Shown here one piece after another: positions 1-6,699 of a stretch of 9,381 nucleotides of DNA. The DNA is from Micromonosporaceae bacterium. Lineage in GTDB: Bacteria > Actinomycetota > Actinomycetes > Mycobacteriales > Micromonosporaceae. Below the pieces are notes generated by a model, which had not been told where the DNA came from, searched no databases, and saw nothing but the letters and a program-made list of their open reading frames with translations. How positions within the stretch are numbered: the first letter of the stretch is position 1; each line of letters starts with the position of its first letter. A program made the translations under genes and the position numbers. Location: assembly GCA_019689695.1 (NCBI GenBank), contig JADGHA010000139.1:1-9381 (forward strand), given 5' to 3'.

Positions 1-195
1 CTCAGCCTGGTGTTCGGGCTCGACCCCATGCTCGCCGTGCTGTTCATCGACCACGACGTCGAGCTGGCCTTCCGGCTGGCCCATCGGGTCACCGTGCTCC
101 ACCTCGGCGAGGTCGTGGCCGAGGGCACGCCGGACCAGATCCGGGGGACACCGGTCCTCGACGAGATCTACCTCGGAGGTGGTCATCGTGCTTGA
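1..195 (+). CDS. livG: ABC transporter ATP-binding protein, LivG type (C-terminal fragment)
   Basis: Only the last 64 residues are present; the 5' part lies before the window. The fragment contains the switch/H-loop region (FIDHDVELAFRLAHRVTVL, with the His that contacts the ATP gamma-phosphate in ABC ATPases). It then has the short beta strands (GEVVAEGTPDQI) and the closing EIYLGG typical of LivG-like ATPases of branched-chain amino acid and aromatic-acid importers. Such proteins sit on the cytoplasmic face, pair with LivF, and power the LivH/LivM permeases, which together with a binding protein would be expected upstream. The stop codon (193-195) overlaps the start of the next ATPase gene. 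Membership in the Liv/HAAT ATPase family is well supported by the fragment together with its LivF neighbour; the transported compound is unknown. Confidence 0.85.
   Translation, partial: LSLVFGLDPMLAVLFIDHDVELAFRLAHRVTVLHLGEVVAEGTPDQIRGTPVLDEIYLGGGHRA
175..179 (+). promoter_or_regulatory. Shine-Dalgarno site choosing the livF start
   Basis: GGAGG lies inside the end of the livG reading frame. It is 8 bases before GTG 188 but directly abuts the alternative GTG at 179, which overlaps its last base. The spacing makes GTG 188 the likely start, giving a protein beginning MLEVTRLQASYG. Confidence 0.6.
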
Positions 196-934
196 GGTGA
201 CCCGGCTCCAGGCGTCCTACGGCGCCGTGCAGGCGGTGCGCGGCGTCTCGTTCGTGCTATCGCCGGGTGAGGTCCTCGCCGTCGTCGGCCCGAACGGGGC
301 CGGCAAGAGCACACTGGCCAACGCCCTCGCTGGAGTGCACAAGAACAGAACGGGGGCGGTCCGTCTAAATGGGAGGGACATCTCGGGCGCCAGCCCTGTC
401 ACCATCTCGCGCGCTGGTCTGACCTTGGCGCCACAGGGGCGGCGGGTGTTCGCCAGTTGCACCGTGGCCGAGCACGTCAAGCTGGCCGTGAGACACGCCC
501 GGCCCGGTGCGATGTCATCCGACGACCTGCTGGAGCTGTTCCCCCGGCTGCGTGACCGGTGGCGGGTGCGGGCCAGGTCGCTCAGCGGTGGCGAGCAGCA
601 GATGCTGGCCATCGCCCGGGCGGTACTGCCCGGCCCCTCGGTGATCGTGTTGGACGAACCGACCGAAGGGCTGGCGCCCGGCATCGTCGCCGCGGTGGGT
701 GAACTGATCCGCCGGCTGCGCGGGCGTGGCGTCGCCACATTGCTGATGGAGCAGGGTGGTGGCTTTCCGCTCGCCGTCGCGGACCGCGTTCTCACGATCG
801 AGCGCGGTGTCCTCCGGCCGCCTCCGGCCGGCCCCGCGGTGCGCACCGACAGGGATCCCGCGGTGCGCACTGACAGGGATCAGGACACCACGCCGGCAGT
901 ACCGAGCCACCCCGTCGAGAGGGGGTCGTCATGA
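188..934 (+). CDS. livF: ABC transporter ATP-binding protein, LivF type, with repetitive C-terminal tail
   Basis: This is a 248-residue cytoplasmic ATPase, partner of the LivG-like protein just upstream, with which it overlaps by 8 bases. Visible motifs are Walker A GPNGAGKST (34-42), Q-loop Gln83 (APQGRRVF), signature LSGGEQQ (132-138) and Walker B VIVLDE (152-157). A LivF-style MEQ lies where other ATPases have the H-loop His. LivF proteins usually end about residue 235 with a YLG-like close. Here the core stops near residue 210 and is followed by about 38 residues rich in Pro, Arg and Asp, including the tandem octapeptide PAVRTDRD PAVRTDRD (216-231). Family placement is secure; the tail is unusual and probably unstructured. 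The protein should energise import of an amino acid or carboxylate used by the enzymes encoded downstream. The gene overlaps the next one by ATGA. Confidence 0.9.
   Translation: MLEVTRLQASYGAVQAVRGVSFVLSPGEVLAVVGPNGAGKSTLANALAGVHKNRTGAVRLNGRDISGASPVTISRAGLTLAPQGRRVFASCTVAEHVKLAVRHARPGAMSSDDLLELFPRLRDRWRVRARSLSGGEQQMLAIARAVLPGPSVIVLDEPTEGLAPGIVAAVGELIRRLRGRGVATLLMEQGGGFPLAVADRVLTIERGVLRPPPAGPAVRTDRDPAVRTDRDQDTTPAVPSHPVERGSS
811..830 (+). repeat. 10-bp tandem duplication in livF tail
   Basis: CCTCCGGCCG occurs twice back to back and encodes part of the Pro-rich start of the LivF tail. A 10-bp unit is not a multiple of three, so a recent duplication here would have shifted the reading frame. 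This may explain why the normal LivF C-terminus is missing. Confidence 0.6.
833..880 (+). repeat. 24-bp tandem duplication in livF tail
   Basis: Two adjacent 24-bp copies (833-856 and 857-880) differ at one base (CACCGAC versus CACTGAC, a silent change). They encode the octapeptide PAVRTDRD twice. This is a direct in-frame duplication read from the sequence. Confidence 0.9.
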
Positions 935-2004
935 CCGCCAAGTTGGGTGTCCAGATCACCCCGTGGAGCACCTCGCGCGAGCTGGTCGAGCTCGGTCGAC
1001 GGCTCAGCGCGGCGGTCGATCTGGTCTGGGTCCAGGATCAGATGCTCGCACGCAACGTGTACGCGCTGCTGGCCGCGCTGGCCCAGGCCGGCTGCGGCGT
1101 CGGCACGAACGTCACCTACCCGATCGGCCGCAACCCGATCGAGATGGCCGCCGCCGCGGCCACCATCGGTGAGCTGATCCCCGGCGACCGCGAGATGGTG
1201 GTCGGCATGGGCACCGGTGGCGCCTTGGTGAACAGCCTGTTCCGTAAGGACAGGCCGCTCAGCGCGGTCAGGGAGGCGATCACCCTGATGCGTGCGCTCT
1301 GGACCGGTGATCCGGTCCCGCTGAACGACTTCGCGGCCCTGGGGTCCGCGCTCGGCTATCGGGAGGGAGCCACCGCACAGCTCACCTTCCCGGTGGTCCG
1401 GCGCCCGGACATCGTGGTGGCCGGGGTCGGTCCGAAGATTCTGTCCATCGCCGCCACCCACGCCGACGGACTCATTTCACCCAGCAACATGCCCACGCTG
1501 TGCCGGGCGGCGTTGCGGTCGGGGCGGTTCGGGGAGATCTCGGGTCTGGATGCCGCCCTGGCGGCCCGGCCGGCCGGGCTCCCACCGCTGCGACTGATCT
1601 TCGGCATCAACGTGTCCATCTCGAAGGATCGCGACCGCGCGCGCGCCCACGCCCGGCGCCAGGTCTCCCTGGTTATCGGCAACCCGCGGCTCTGGCCGGA
1701 TCTCGCCGCGGTGGGGCTGGACGTGGAGTCGGCCGAGGAGGTCAAGGCGGCCTTCGACCGCGGTCTCGGCGTCCAGGGCGCCGCGGCGCGGTGCTCTGAC
1801 TCGCTCGCCGACGCACTGATCATCTCCGGTACCCCGGAAGAGTGCGTCGAGCCGATGATTGAGTTGCGCGATCTCGCCGCCCGCCACGGCTACCAGGAGT
1901 TCTACGTCGGTGCCCCGCTCGGCCCCGACCCCGCCGAGGCGGCCGATCTGCTGCTGACCCGTGTCATCCCCGAGGTGTGGCCGGAACGGCGAGGAGGCCG
2001 GTAG
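931..2004 (+). CDS. LLM-class, probably F420-dependent oxidoreductase
   Basis: This 357-residue protein belongs to the bacterial luciferase-like superfamily, a TIM barrel that binds F420 or FMN. Landmarks are the VQITPW first strand (7-12), GTNVTYPIGRNP (58-69, the family's G-VTnP--R-P strand), GMGTGGAL (92-99), AGVGPKILSIAATHADGLI (164-182) and the C-terminal SGTPEECVEPMIEL (299-312). The layout resembles F420-dependent methylene-tetrahydromethanopterin reductase and related hydride-transfer enzymes more than FMN two-component monooxygenases. F420 use is inferred from this and from the F420:NADP oxidoreductase gene at the end of the same operon. It probably adds or removes a hydride on a CoA ester, an unsaturated ring or a ketone; the substrate is unknown. 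ATG 931 overlaps the livF stop as ATGA and is preceded by a purine-rich GAGAGGGGG. Confidence 0.85.
   Translation: MTAKLGVQITPWSTSRELVELGRRLSAAVDLVWVQDQMLARNVYALLAALAQAGCGVGTNVTYPIGRNPIEMAAAAATIGELIPGDREMVVGMGTGGALVNSLFRKDRPLSAVREAITLMRALWTGDPVPLNDFAALGSALGYREGATAQLTFPVVRRPDIVVAGVGPKILSIAATHADGLISPSNMPTLCRAALRSGRFGEISGLDAALAARPAGLPPLRLIFGINVSISKDRDRARAHARRQVSLVIGNPRLWPDLAAVGLDVESAEEVKAAFDRGLGVQGAAARCSDSLADALIISGTPEECVEPMIELRDLAARHGYQEFYVGAPLGPDPAEAADLLLTRVIPEVWPERRGGR
1991..1997 (+). promoter_or_regulatory. Shine-Dalgarno site choosing the first crotonase start
   Basis: GAGGAGG lies 6 bases before GTG 2004, within the last codons of the upstream gene. It supports GTG 2004 (MSGLSRTDRDG) over the upstream in-frame GTG 1977, which would add nine residues beyond the usual crotonase N-terminus. 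Confidence 0.65.
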
Positions 2005-2702
2005 TGAGCGGGTTGTCCAGGACCGACCGCGACGGGGTCGCCTGGCTGGCGCTCGACCGGCCGGACCGCCGCAACGCGCTCACCATCGACCTGCTGCGCG
2101 ACCTTCGGGCCACGCTCGTGTCCATACAGGACGATCCGGCGGTTCGGGTGGTGGTCCTCTCCGGCGCCGGTGAGGCGTTCTGCGCCGGGGCCGACCTCAA
2201 GGAGTTCGGGCCCGCCCCGCACCCCGGCCAGCGCCTTGCCCGGCTCCGGCTGGTCGCGCAGGTGCTCAGCCAGATCCGCGAGCTCGAACAGCCCACCATC
2301 GCCGCGGTGAACGGTCCCGCCCTGGGCGCCGGCTGGGGCCTGGCCCTGGCCTGCGACCTCTGTTTCGCCGTCTCGGGGGCGACCTTCTGCCTGCCCGAGG
2401 TGGCCAAGGGGTACCGGCTGCCGAGCGTGCTGGTCCACCGGCTGAGCCAGGTGGTCGGACCGGTCCGCGCCGCGGAGATCATGCTCGGCGCGGCGACCTA
2501 CGACACCGAGCAGGCGGTCACCTTCGGCTGGGTGAGCCGGGTACTGCCGGATCGACAGACATTGACAGAGCAGACGTGGCGGTTCGCCGTAGAGCTGGCG
2601 GCCCGGGCGCGGCCTGCACTGGCGGCCGCGATACAGCCGCTGCGCCGCGACCCGACCCGGGAGCCGTCGCCGCCCGCAGAGTACGCATGGATCGAGGAGT
2701 AG
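2004..2702 (+). CDS. Enoyl-CoA hydratase/isomerase family protein (crotonase), first copy
   Basis: This is a 232-residue crotonase-fold protein acting on acyl-CoA in the cytoplasm. Both oxyanion-hole segments are clear: AFCAGADL (58-65) and NGPALGAGWG (103-112). Compared with mitochondrial enoyl-CoA hydratase, the first catalytic Glu (rat Glu144, in GGGCE) is replaced by Gly112, whereas the second (rat Glu164) is kept as Glu132 in CLPE. A single acidic residue is common in crotonases acting as isomerases, hydrolases or other lyases, so the hydratase label is not assured. The protein is somewhat short for the family (about 255-265), with the C-terminal helices trimmed. GTG 2004 overlaps the preceding stop (TAGTG) and has a good ribosome site. 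Only 3 bases separate it from the acyl-CoA dehydrogenase gene, so the two should be co-translated. Confidence 0.87.
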   Translation: MSGLSRTDRDGVAWLALDRPDRRNALTIDLLRDLRATLVSIQDDPAVRVVVLSGAGEAFCAGADLKEFGPAPHPGQRLARLRLVAQVLSQIRELEQPTIAAVNGPALGAGWGLALACDLCFAVSGATFCLPEVAKGYRLPSVLVHRLSQVVGPVRAAEIMLGAATYDTEQAVTFGWVSRVLPDRQTLTEQTWRFAVELAARARPALAAAIQPLRRDPTREPSPPAEYAWIEE

Positions 2703-2705
2703 TAG

Positions 2706-3848
2706 GTGAGCAGCTGGCTGATCGAGACCGCGGTCCGGGAAGCCGCCCGCCAGCTCGTGCAGAACGAGTGTGACGAGTGGCGCTGCCTGGAATGGGACAG
2801 GGCGCGCCAGTACCCCAAGGAAGTCTTCGACCGCATCGCGGCACTCGGCTGGTACGGCATCGGAATCCCGGAAGAGCAGGGCGGATCCGGTGGGACCGCG
2901 AGCGACCTGCTCGTGGTCGCCGAGGAGCTCGGCCGGGGCAGCACCGACCTGGTGGCGTGCTTCAGCCTGACCGCGTCCGGGCTGCGGACGATCGTGACGC
3001 ACGGCTCGCCCGAACAGAAGGCGCGGTTGGTACCAGCGATCATGAACGGCGACGTGCGGCTGTCCATCGCGGTCACCGAGCCCGCGGCCGGCTCGGACGC
3101 GGCCTCGCTCCAAACCAGCGCCCGGCGCACCGCTGACGGGTACGTCGTCAATGGACAGAAGACGTTCTGCGAGGCCGCCGGCCTGCCCGGCACCCTGATC
3201 CAGCTGTACGCGCGCACCGACACCAGCACGACGAAGCAGCACGGCATCAGCATGCTGCTGCTCGACCCGGCCACGCCCGGCGTCACGCTCCGGCGGCTGC
3301 CCACGATGGGCCGCAACATCACCGGGGTGTACGAGGTCTTCCTCGACCAGGTGGAGTTGCCGGCGGAGAGCCTGGTCGGACAGGAGAACGAGGGCTGGCG
3401 GCAGCTGAGCGCGGAGCTTCCGCTCGAGCGCCTGATCATCAGCGCTGGTTTCGTCGGCGCGACCTTGCAAGTGCTGGAGGACACCCTCCGGTACGTCAAG
3501 GAGCGGGAGCAGTTCGGTCGCCCGATCGGCAACTTCCAGGCCGTGGCCCATCTGCTGGTGGACCTGTTCACCCGCGCGGAGTCCACGCGCCTGCTGGTGT
3601 ACCGGGGCGGGGAGCTGGCGGACGCCGGCCGCCCCTATGAGAAGGAGGCCTCGATGGCGAAGATCGCATCGTCGGAGCTGTACGCGGACGCCGCCCGGTA
3701 CTGCATGCAGCTGCACGGCGGCTACGCGTACATCGAGGAACATCCCCTCACCATGCACTACGCGGACTCGGTCATCGCCACCGTCGCCGGCGGGGCCTCG
3801 CAGATCCAGCGCAACATCGTGGCCCGCCAGCTCGGCCTCAAGCCGTGA
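2706..3848 (+). CDS. Acyl-CoA dehydrogenase family flavoprotein
   Basis: This 380-residue protein has the full acyl-CoA dehydrogenase layout: N-terminal helical domain (1-115), the FAD-binding segment IAVTEPAAGSDA (121-132), the middle beta domain, and the C-terminal helical domain with REQFGRPI (267-274) and LHGGYAYIEEHP (336-347). These enzymes oxidise the C2-C3 bond of an acyl-CoA and pass electrons to ETF. The catalytic base of medium-chain enzymes, Glu in the GTSEIQR motif, is Gln366 here (GASQIQR). However, Glu241 in LPLERLI sits where isovaleryl-CoA and long-chain dehydrogenases carry their base. An isovaleryl-type active site with a branched or cyclic acyl-CoA substrate is thus plausible but not proven. 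GTG 2706 follows GAGGAG (2694-2699) by 6 bases. No ETF genes are in the window. Confidence 0.92.
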   Translation: MSSWLIETAVREAARQLVQNECDEWRCLEWDRARQYPKEVFDRIAALGWYGIGIPEEQGGSGGTASDLLVVAEELGRGSTDLVACFSLTASGLRTIVTHGSPEQKARLVPAIMNGDVRLSIAVTEPAAGSDAASLQTSARRTADGYVVNGQKTFCEAAGLPGTLIQLYARTDTSTTKQHGISMLLLDPATPGVTLRRLPTMGRNITGVYEVFLDQVELPAESLVGQENEGWRQLSAELPLERLIISAGFVGATLQVLEDTLRYVKEREQFGRPIGNFQAVAHLLVDLFTRAESTRLLVYRGGELADAGRPYEKEASMAKIASSELYADAARYCMQLHGGYAYIEEHPLTMHYADSVIATVAGGASQIQRNIVARQLGLKP

Positions 3849-3850
3849 CC

Positions 3851-3854
3851 GGAG
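3851..3854 (+). promoter_or_regulatory. Ribosome binding site choosing the CoA-transferase start
   Basis: GGAG stands 8 bases before ATG 3863. The alternative GTG 3845, which overlaps the upstream stop as GTGA, has no comparable site before it. The family's usual opening (LDGVKVLD) directly follows ATG 3863. Confidence 0.5.
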
Positions 3855-3862
3855 CGGTGGCG

Positions 3863-5056
3863 ATGGCAGCTCTCGACGGGGTGAAGGTGCTCGACGCGGC
3901 CTCGATGATGGCCGGACCGTACTGCGCGACCCTGCTCGGTGACATGGGCGCGGACGTGGTCAAGCTGGAGCCGGTGAACGGCGATGAGACCCGCCGGTTC
4001 GGACCGCGCACGGGCAGCGACAGCGCCGTCTTCGTCGGAGTCAACCGCAACAAGCGCAGCGTGTCGGTGGATCTGCGCACGGACGACGGCCAGCAGGTGC
4101 TCGCCCGGCTGGTCCGGTGGGCGGACATCGTCGTGGACAACCTCCGGCCGGCCGCACGCCGCAAGCTCGGCCTGGACTACCAGACGCTCGCCGAGCAGAA
4201 CCCGCGGATCATCGCGGTCTCGGTGTCGACCTTCGGCTCCGACGGCCCGTACGCCGGGCGGCCGGGGATCGACCCGATCGCGCAGGCCTTGAGTGGCTTC
4301 ATGGCGGTCACCGGGTCGGCGGAGAGCGGTCCGTTGAAGGCCGGACCACCGGTGGGCGACGCGGTGGCGTCGTTGCTGGCTGCGTACGGCGCGGTGACCG
4401 CGCTGTGGGCGCGGGAACGCACCGGGCGCGGCCAGCAGGTCGAGGTCGCTCTCATCGACGGGCTGGTCCACATCCAGGCGCCCTACACCGGCCGGTACTT
4501 CCTGCTCGGCGAGCAGCAGCCGCGCCGCGGCAACACGATCGACTGGTACGCGCCGTACAACGCCTACCGCTGCGCCGACGGCCGCTACATCCACCTCGCC
4601 TGCTACAACGACAAGTTCTTCGGCAACCTCTGCCGCGCGATCGGGCGGCCCGAGCTGGCCGAGGACGCGAGGTTCGCCACCAACGAGGGCCGGCTCAAGC
4701 ACCGCGCAGAGCTGGACGAGATCATCGCCGCGTACGTCGCATCGCGGGACCGGCCGGCCGCCCTCGACGAACTGTGGGCCCACGACGTGATCGTCGGCCC
4801 GGTCAACGACTACCGGGAGGTCTTCGCCGACCCGCAGGTGGTCCACAACGAGATGGTGGTCGAGGTGGAGCACCACACCGGACCGCTGCGAGTCACCGGC
4901 GTACCCGTGCGCCTGTCGGACACGCCCGGGTCGGTCCGGCGGCCACCGCCGGGCCTCGGCGAGCACACCGCCGAGGTACTGCGAGAGCTCGGGTTCGACG
5001 ACGAGTTCATCGCCCGGCTCAGCCCGAAGGACGGGAAGGAACAGGAGAGTAAGTGA
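3863..5056 (+). CDS. CaiB/BaiF (family III) CoA-transferase
   Basis: This 397-residue cytoplasmic enzyme of the formyl-CoA transferase type moves CoA from one acyl-CoA to a free acid. It opens with the family signature ALDGVKVLDAASMMAGPYC (3-21), followed by LGDMGADVVKLEP (25-37) and NRNKRSVSVDL (61-71). The expected catalytic Asp, which forms a mixed anhydride in this family, is Asp166 in GPPVGDAVASLLAAYGA. A GRGQQVEVALIDG segment (188-200) and a normal C-terminal domain (RPELAEDARFATNEGRLKHR region) follow, so the enzyme looks intact. It could activate the imported acid using a pathway CoA ester as donor, in parallel with the ligase encoded next. Some family members are instead racemases (alpha-methylacyl-CoA racemase), but the conserved Asp and overall pattern favour a transferase. 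If GTG 3845 is used the protein is six residues longer. Confidence 0.9.
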   Translation: MAALDGVKVLDAASMMAGPYCATLLGDMGADVVKLEPVNGDETRRFGPRTGSDSAVFVGVNRNKRSVSVDLRTDDGQQVLARLVRWADIVVDNLRPAARRKLGLDYQTLAEQNPRIIAVSVSTFGSDGPYAGRPGIDPIAQALSGFMAVTGSAESGPLKAGPPVGDAVASLLAAYGAVTALWARERTGRGQQVEVALIDGLVHIQAPYTGRYFLLGEQQPRRGNTIDWYAPYNAYRCADGRYIHLACYNDKFFGNLCRAIGRPELAEDARFATNEGRLKHRAELDEIIAAYVASRDRPAALDELWAHDVIVGPVNDYREVFADPQVVHNEMVVEVEHHTGPLRVTGVPVRLSDTPGSVRRPPPGLGEHTAEVLRELGFDDEFIARLSPKDGKEQESK

Positions 5057-6699
5057 CCTACCTGGCCGACCTGGCACACCACGACACCCGGTCCTGGGCC
5101 GAGGCACGCCAGAGGTTCTCCTGGCCGCCCGTGAGGCAGTACAACATCGCGGCCGACTGCCTGCACGCCGACCCGGCCAGGACCGCGCTGATCGCCGTGG
5201 AGGGGCGCGGCACGCGGCGGATCAGCTACGTCGAGCTGGACGACCTGACCGCCCGCTTCGGCACCGCCCTGCGCGGGCTGGGCGTGACACCCGGCGACCG
5301 GGTGGCGATCCGGCTGTCGCAGAGCGTGGAGATGGCCGTGGCTGTACTGGCCGTGCTGCGCATCGGCGCAGTCGCCGTGCCGATCTCCACCGTGCTCGGC
5401 GAGGACGCGGTGCGGCACCGCCTCGCGGACAGCGCGCCGCGCGTCCTCGTCTCGTCCGGCTCCGAGCAGGACACTGCGCTCGCCGCGGAGGTGGACGCGG
5501 TGGCCGTCGGCGTCGACGAGACCAGCGGCGCGAAAAGCATGGGGCAGCTCGTCGCGGCGGCCTCCCGTGGCACCGGCGAGATTCTGCCCACCGGGCCGGA
5601 CACTCCGGCGTTGCTGCTCTACACGTCCGGCACCACCGGCAAATCGAAGGGCGTGTTGCACGGTCACCGAGTACTCCTCGGCCACCACGCGATCGATCTC
5701 GCGTGGGATCACGTCCGCGCCGACGATGTCGCGTACAGTCCGGTCGACTGGGCGTGGGCCGGCGGGCTGCTGCTGGGCCTCTTGGTCCCGCTCGCCTACG
5801 GCATGTCCGTCGTGGCGTACCGGCAGGCGAGGTTCGACCCCGAGCGCACGATCGAGATCATGCGTGACGAAGGTGTCTCGGTCGGGTTGTTCCCGCCTAC
5901 CGCGCTGCGGATGTTGCGCGATTCCCACCGCTTGGGCGCGGGCTCCATCCGGTCGCTGCGGCTGCGCAGCATGATCACCGGGGCGGAGGCGGTCGAGCCC
6001 GAGCTCGCCGATTGGGCCCGCACCGAGCTGGACGTCGCCATCAACAACGCCTTCGGCCAGACCGAGGCCAACGCCCTCGTCGGACACTCCACTGTGCTGG
6101 GTGCGCTCGACCCGGCGTGCCTTGGCGTGGCCTACCCCGGGCACCAGGTCGCGATCCTGGATTCGGCGCGGCACGAGGTGCCCGCGGGTGAGACGGGCGA
6201 GATCGCGGTCCGGGCCGACGACCCGGTCTGCATGCTGCGGTACTGGCAGGCGCCCGAGGCGACGGCGGAGAAGGTCCGCGACGGCTGGCTGCTCACCGGC
6301 GACCTGGCCCATGCCGACGACGATGGGCGGATCTACTTCCACGGCCGGGCGGACGACATCATCAAGAGCGGCGGCTACCGGCTCGGGCCGGCCGAGATCG
6401 AAGCGGCGATACTGTCGCATCCCGCCGCCGCCGAGTGTGCCGTCGTCGGCACGCCCGACCCGGTCCGGGGACAGATCGTGACCGCGTACGTGCGGCTGGC
6501 CCCGGGGCAGGCGGCAAACCTGAACCTGACTCGGCAACTTCAGGAGAAGGTACGGGCCATGGTGGGTGCTCACGCGTACCCGAGGGTGGTCCGGTACGTG
6601 ACCGACCTGCCCCGGACCTCCACCGGAAAGATCGATCGGCGGGCGCTGCGGACCAGTGCAGGCCATGCGGGCATGCCGGACCGGGAGGTGGCTGGATGA
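5053..6699 (+). CDS. AMP-forming acyl-CoA synthetase (acid-CoA ligase)
   Basis: This 548-residue member of the adenylate-forming (ANL) superfamily turns a carboxylic acid, ATP and CoA into acyl-CoA, AMP and pyrophosphate. Motifs in order: P-loop YTSGTTGKSKG (190-200), PVDWAWAGGLLLGLL (230-244), FGQTEAN (334-340), TGD (415-417), hinge GRADDIIKSGGYR (431-443) and the catalytic Lys526 in TSTGKIDRR. The YNIAADCL N-terminus, the VDWAW segment and the SGGYR hinge resemble acetyl-CoA/medium-chain acyl-CoA synthetases of the ACSM type rather than long-chain FadD, so a short, medium or aromatic acid is the likely substrate. GTG 5053 overlaps the CoA-transferase stop (GTGA) and has AGGAG 5 bases upstream (5043-5047). 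With the Liv-type transporter it suggests uptake then activation of an external acid. Confidence 0.92.
   Translation: MTYLADLAHHDTRSWAEARQRFSWPPVRQYNIAADCLHADPARTALIAVEGRGTRRISYVELDDLTARFGTALRGLGVTPGDRVAIRLSQSVEMAVAVLAVLRIGAVAVPISTVLGEDAVRHRLADSAPRVLVSSGSEQDTALAAEVDAVAVGVDETSGAKSMGQLVAAASRGTGEILPTGPDTPALLLYTSGTTGKSKGVLHGHRVLLGHHAIDLAWDHVRADDVAYSPVDWAWAGGLLLGLLVPLAYGMSVVAYRQARFDPERTIEIMRDEGVSVGLFPPTALRMLRDSHRLGAGSIRSLRLRSMITGAEAVEPELADWARTELDVAINNAFGQTEANALVGHSTVLGALDPACLGVAYPGHQVAILDSARHEVPAGETGEIAVRADDPVCMLRYWQAPEATAEKVRDGWLLTGDLAHADDDGRIYFHGRADDIIKSGGYRLGPAEIEAAILSHPAAAECAVVGTPDPVRGQIVTAYVRLAPGQAANLNLTRQLQEKVRAMVGAHAYPRVVRYVTDLPRTSTGKIDRRALRTSAGHAGMPDREVAG

Noticed and set aside
1902..3758. 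A 618-codon open frame on the minus strand
   Set aside because: It lies antisense to the crotonase and acyl-CoA dehydrogenase, has a low-complexity Arg/Gly/Gln/His-rich translation and no family motif; such frames are typical shadows in very G+C-rich coding DNA.
3758..5107. A 449-codon minus-strand frame
   Set aside because: It mirrors the CoA-transferase gene and shows no domain motif; another G+C-driven shadow.
4810..6666. A second 618-codon open frame on the minus strand
   Set aside because: It is antisense to the CoA-transferase end and the ligase, both of which have complete catalytic motifs; the antisense translation is compositionally biased and unrecognisable.
6435..6695. N-terminal extension of the 3-hydroxyacyl-CoA dehydrogenase frame
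   Set aside because: It would overlap the ligase coding sequence by about 260 bases and translates to Arg/Gly/Pro-rich filler, while ATG 6696 has a good ribosome site and the ATGA overlap.
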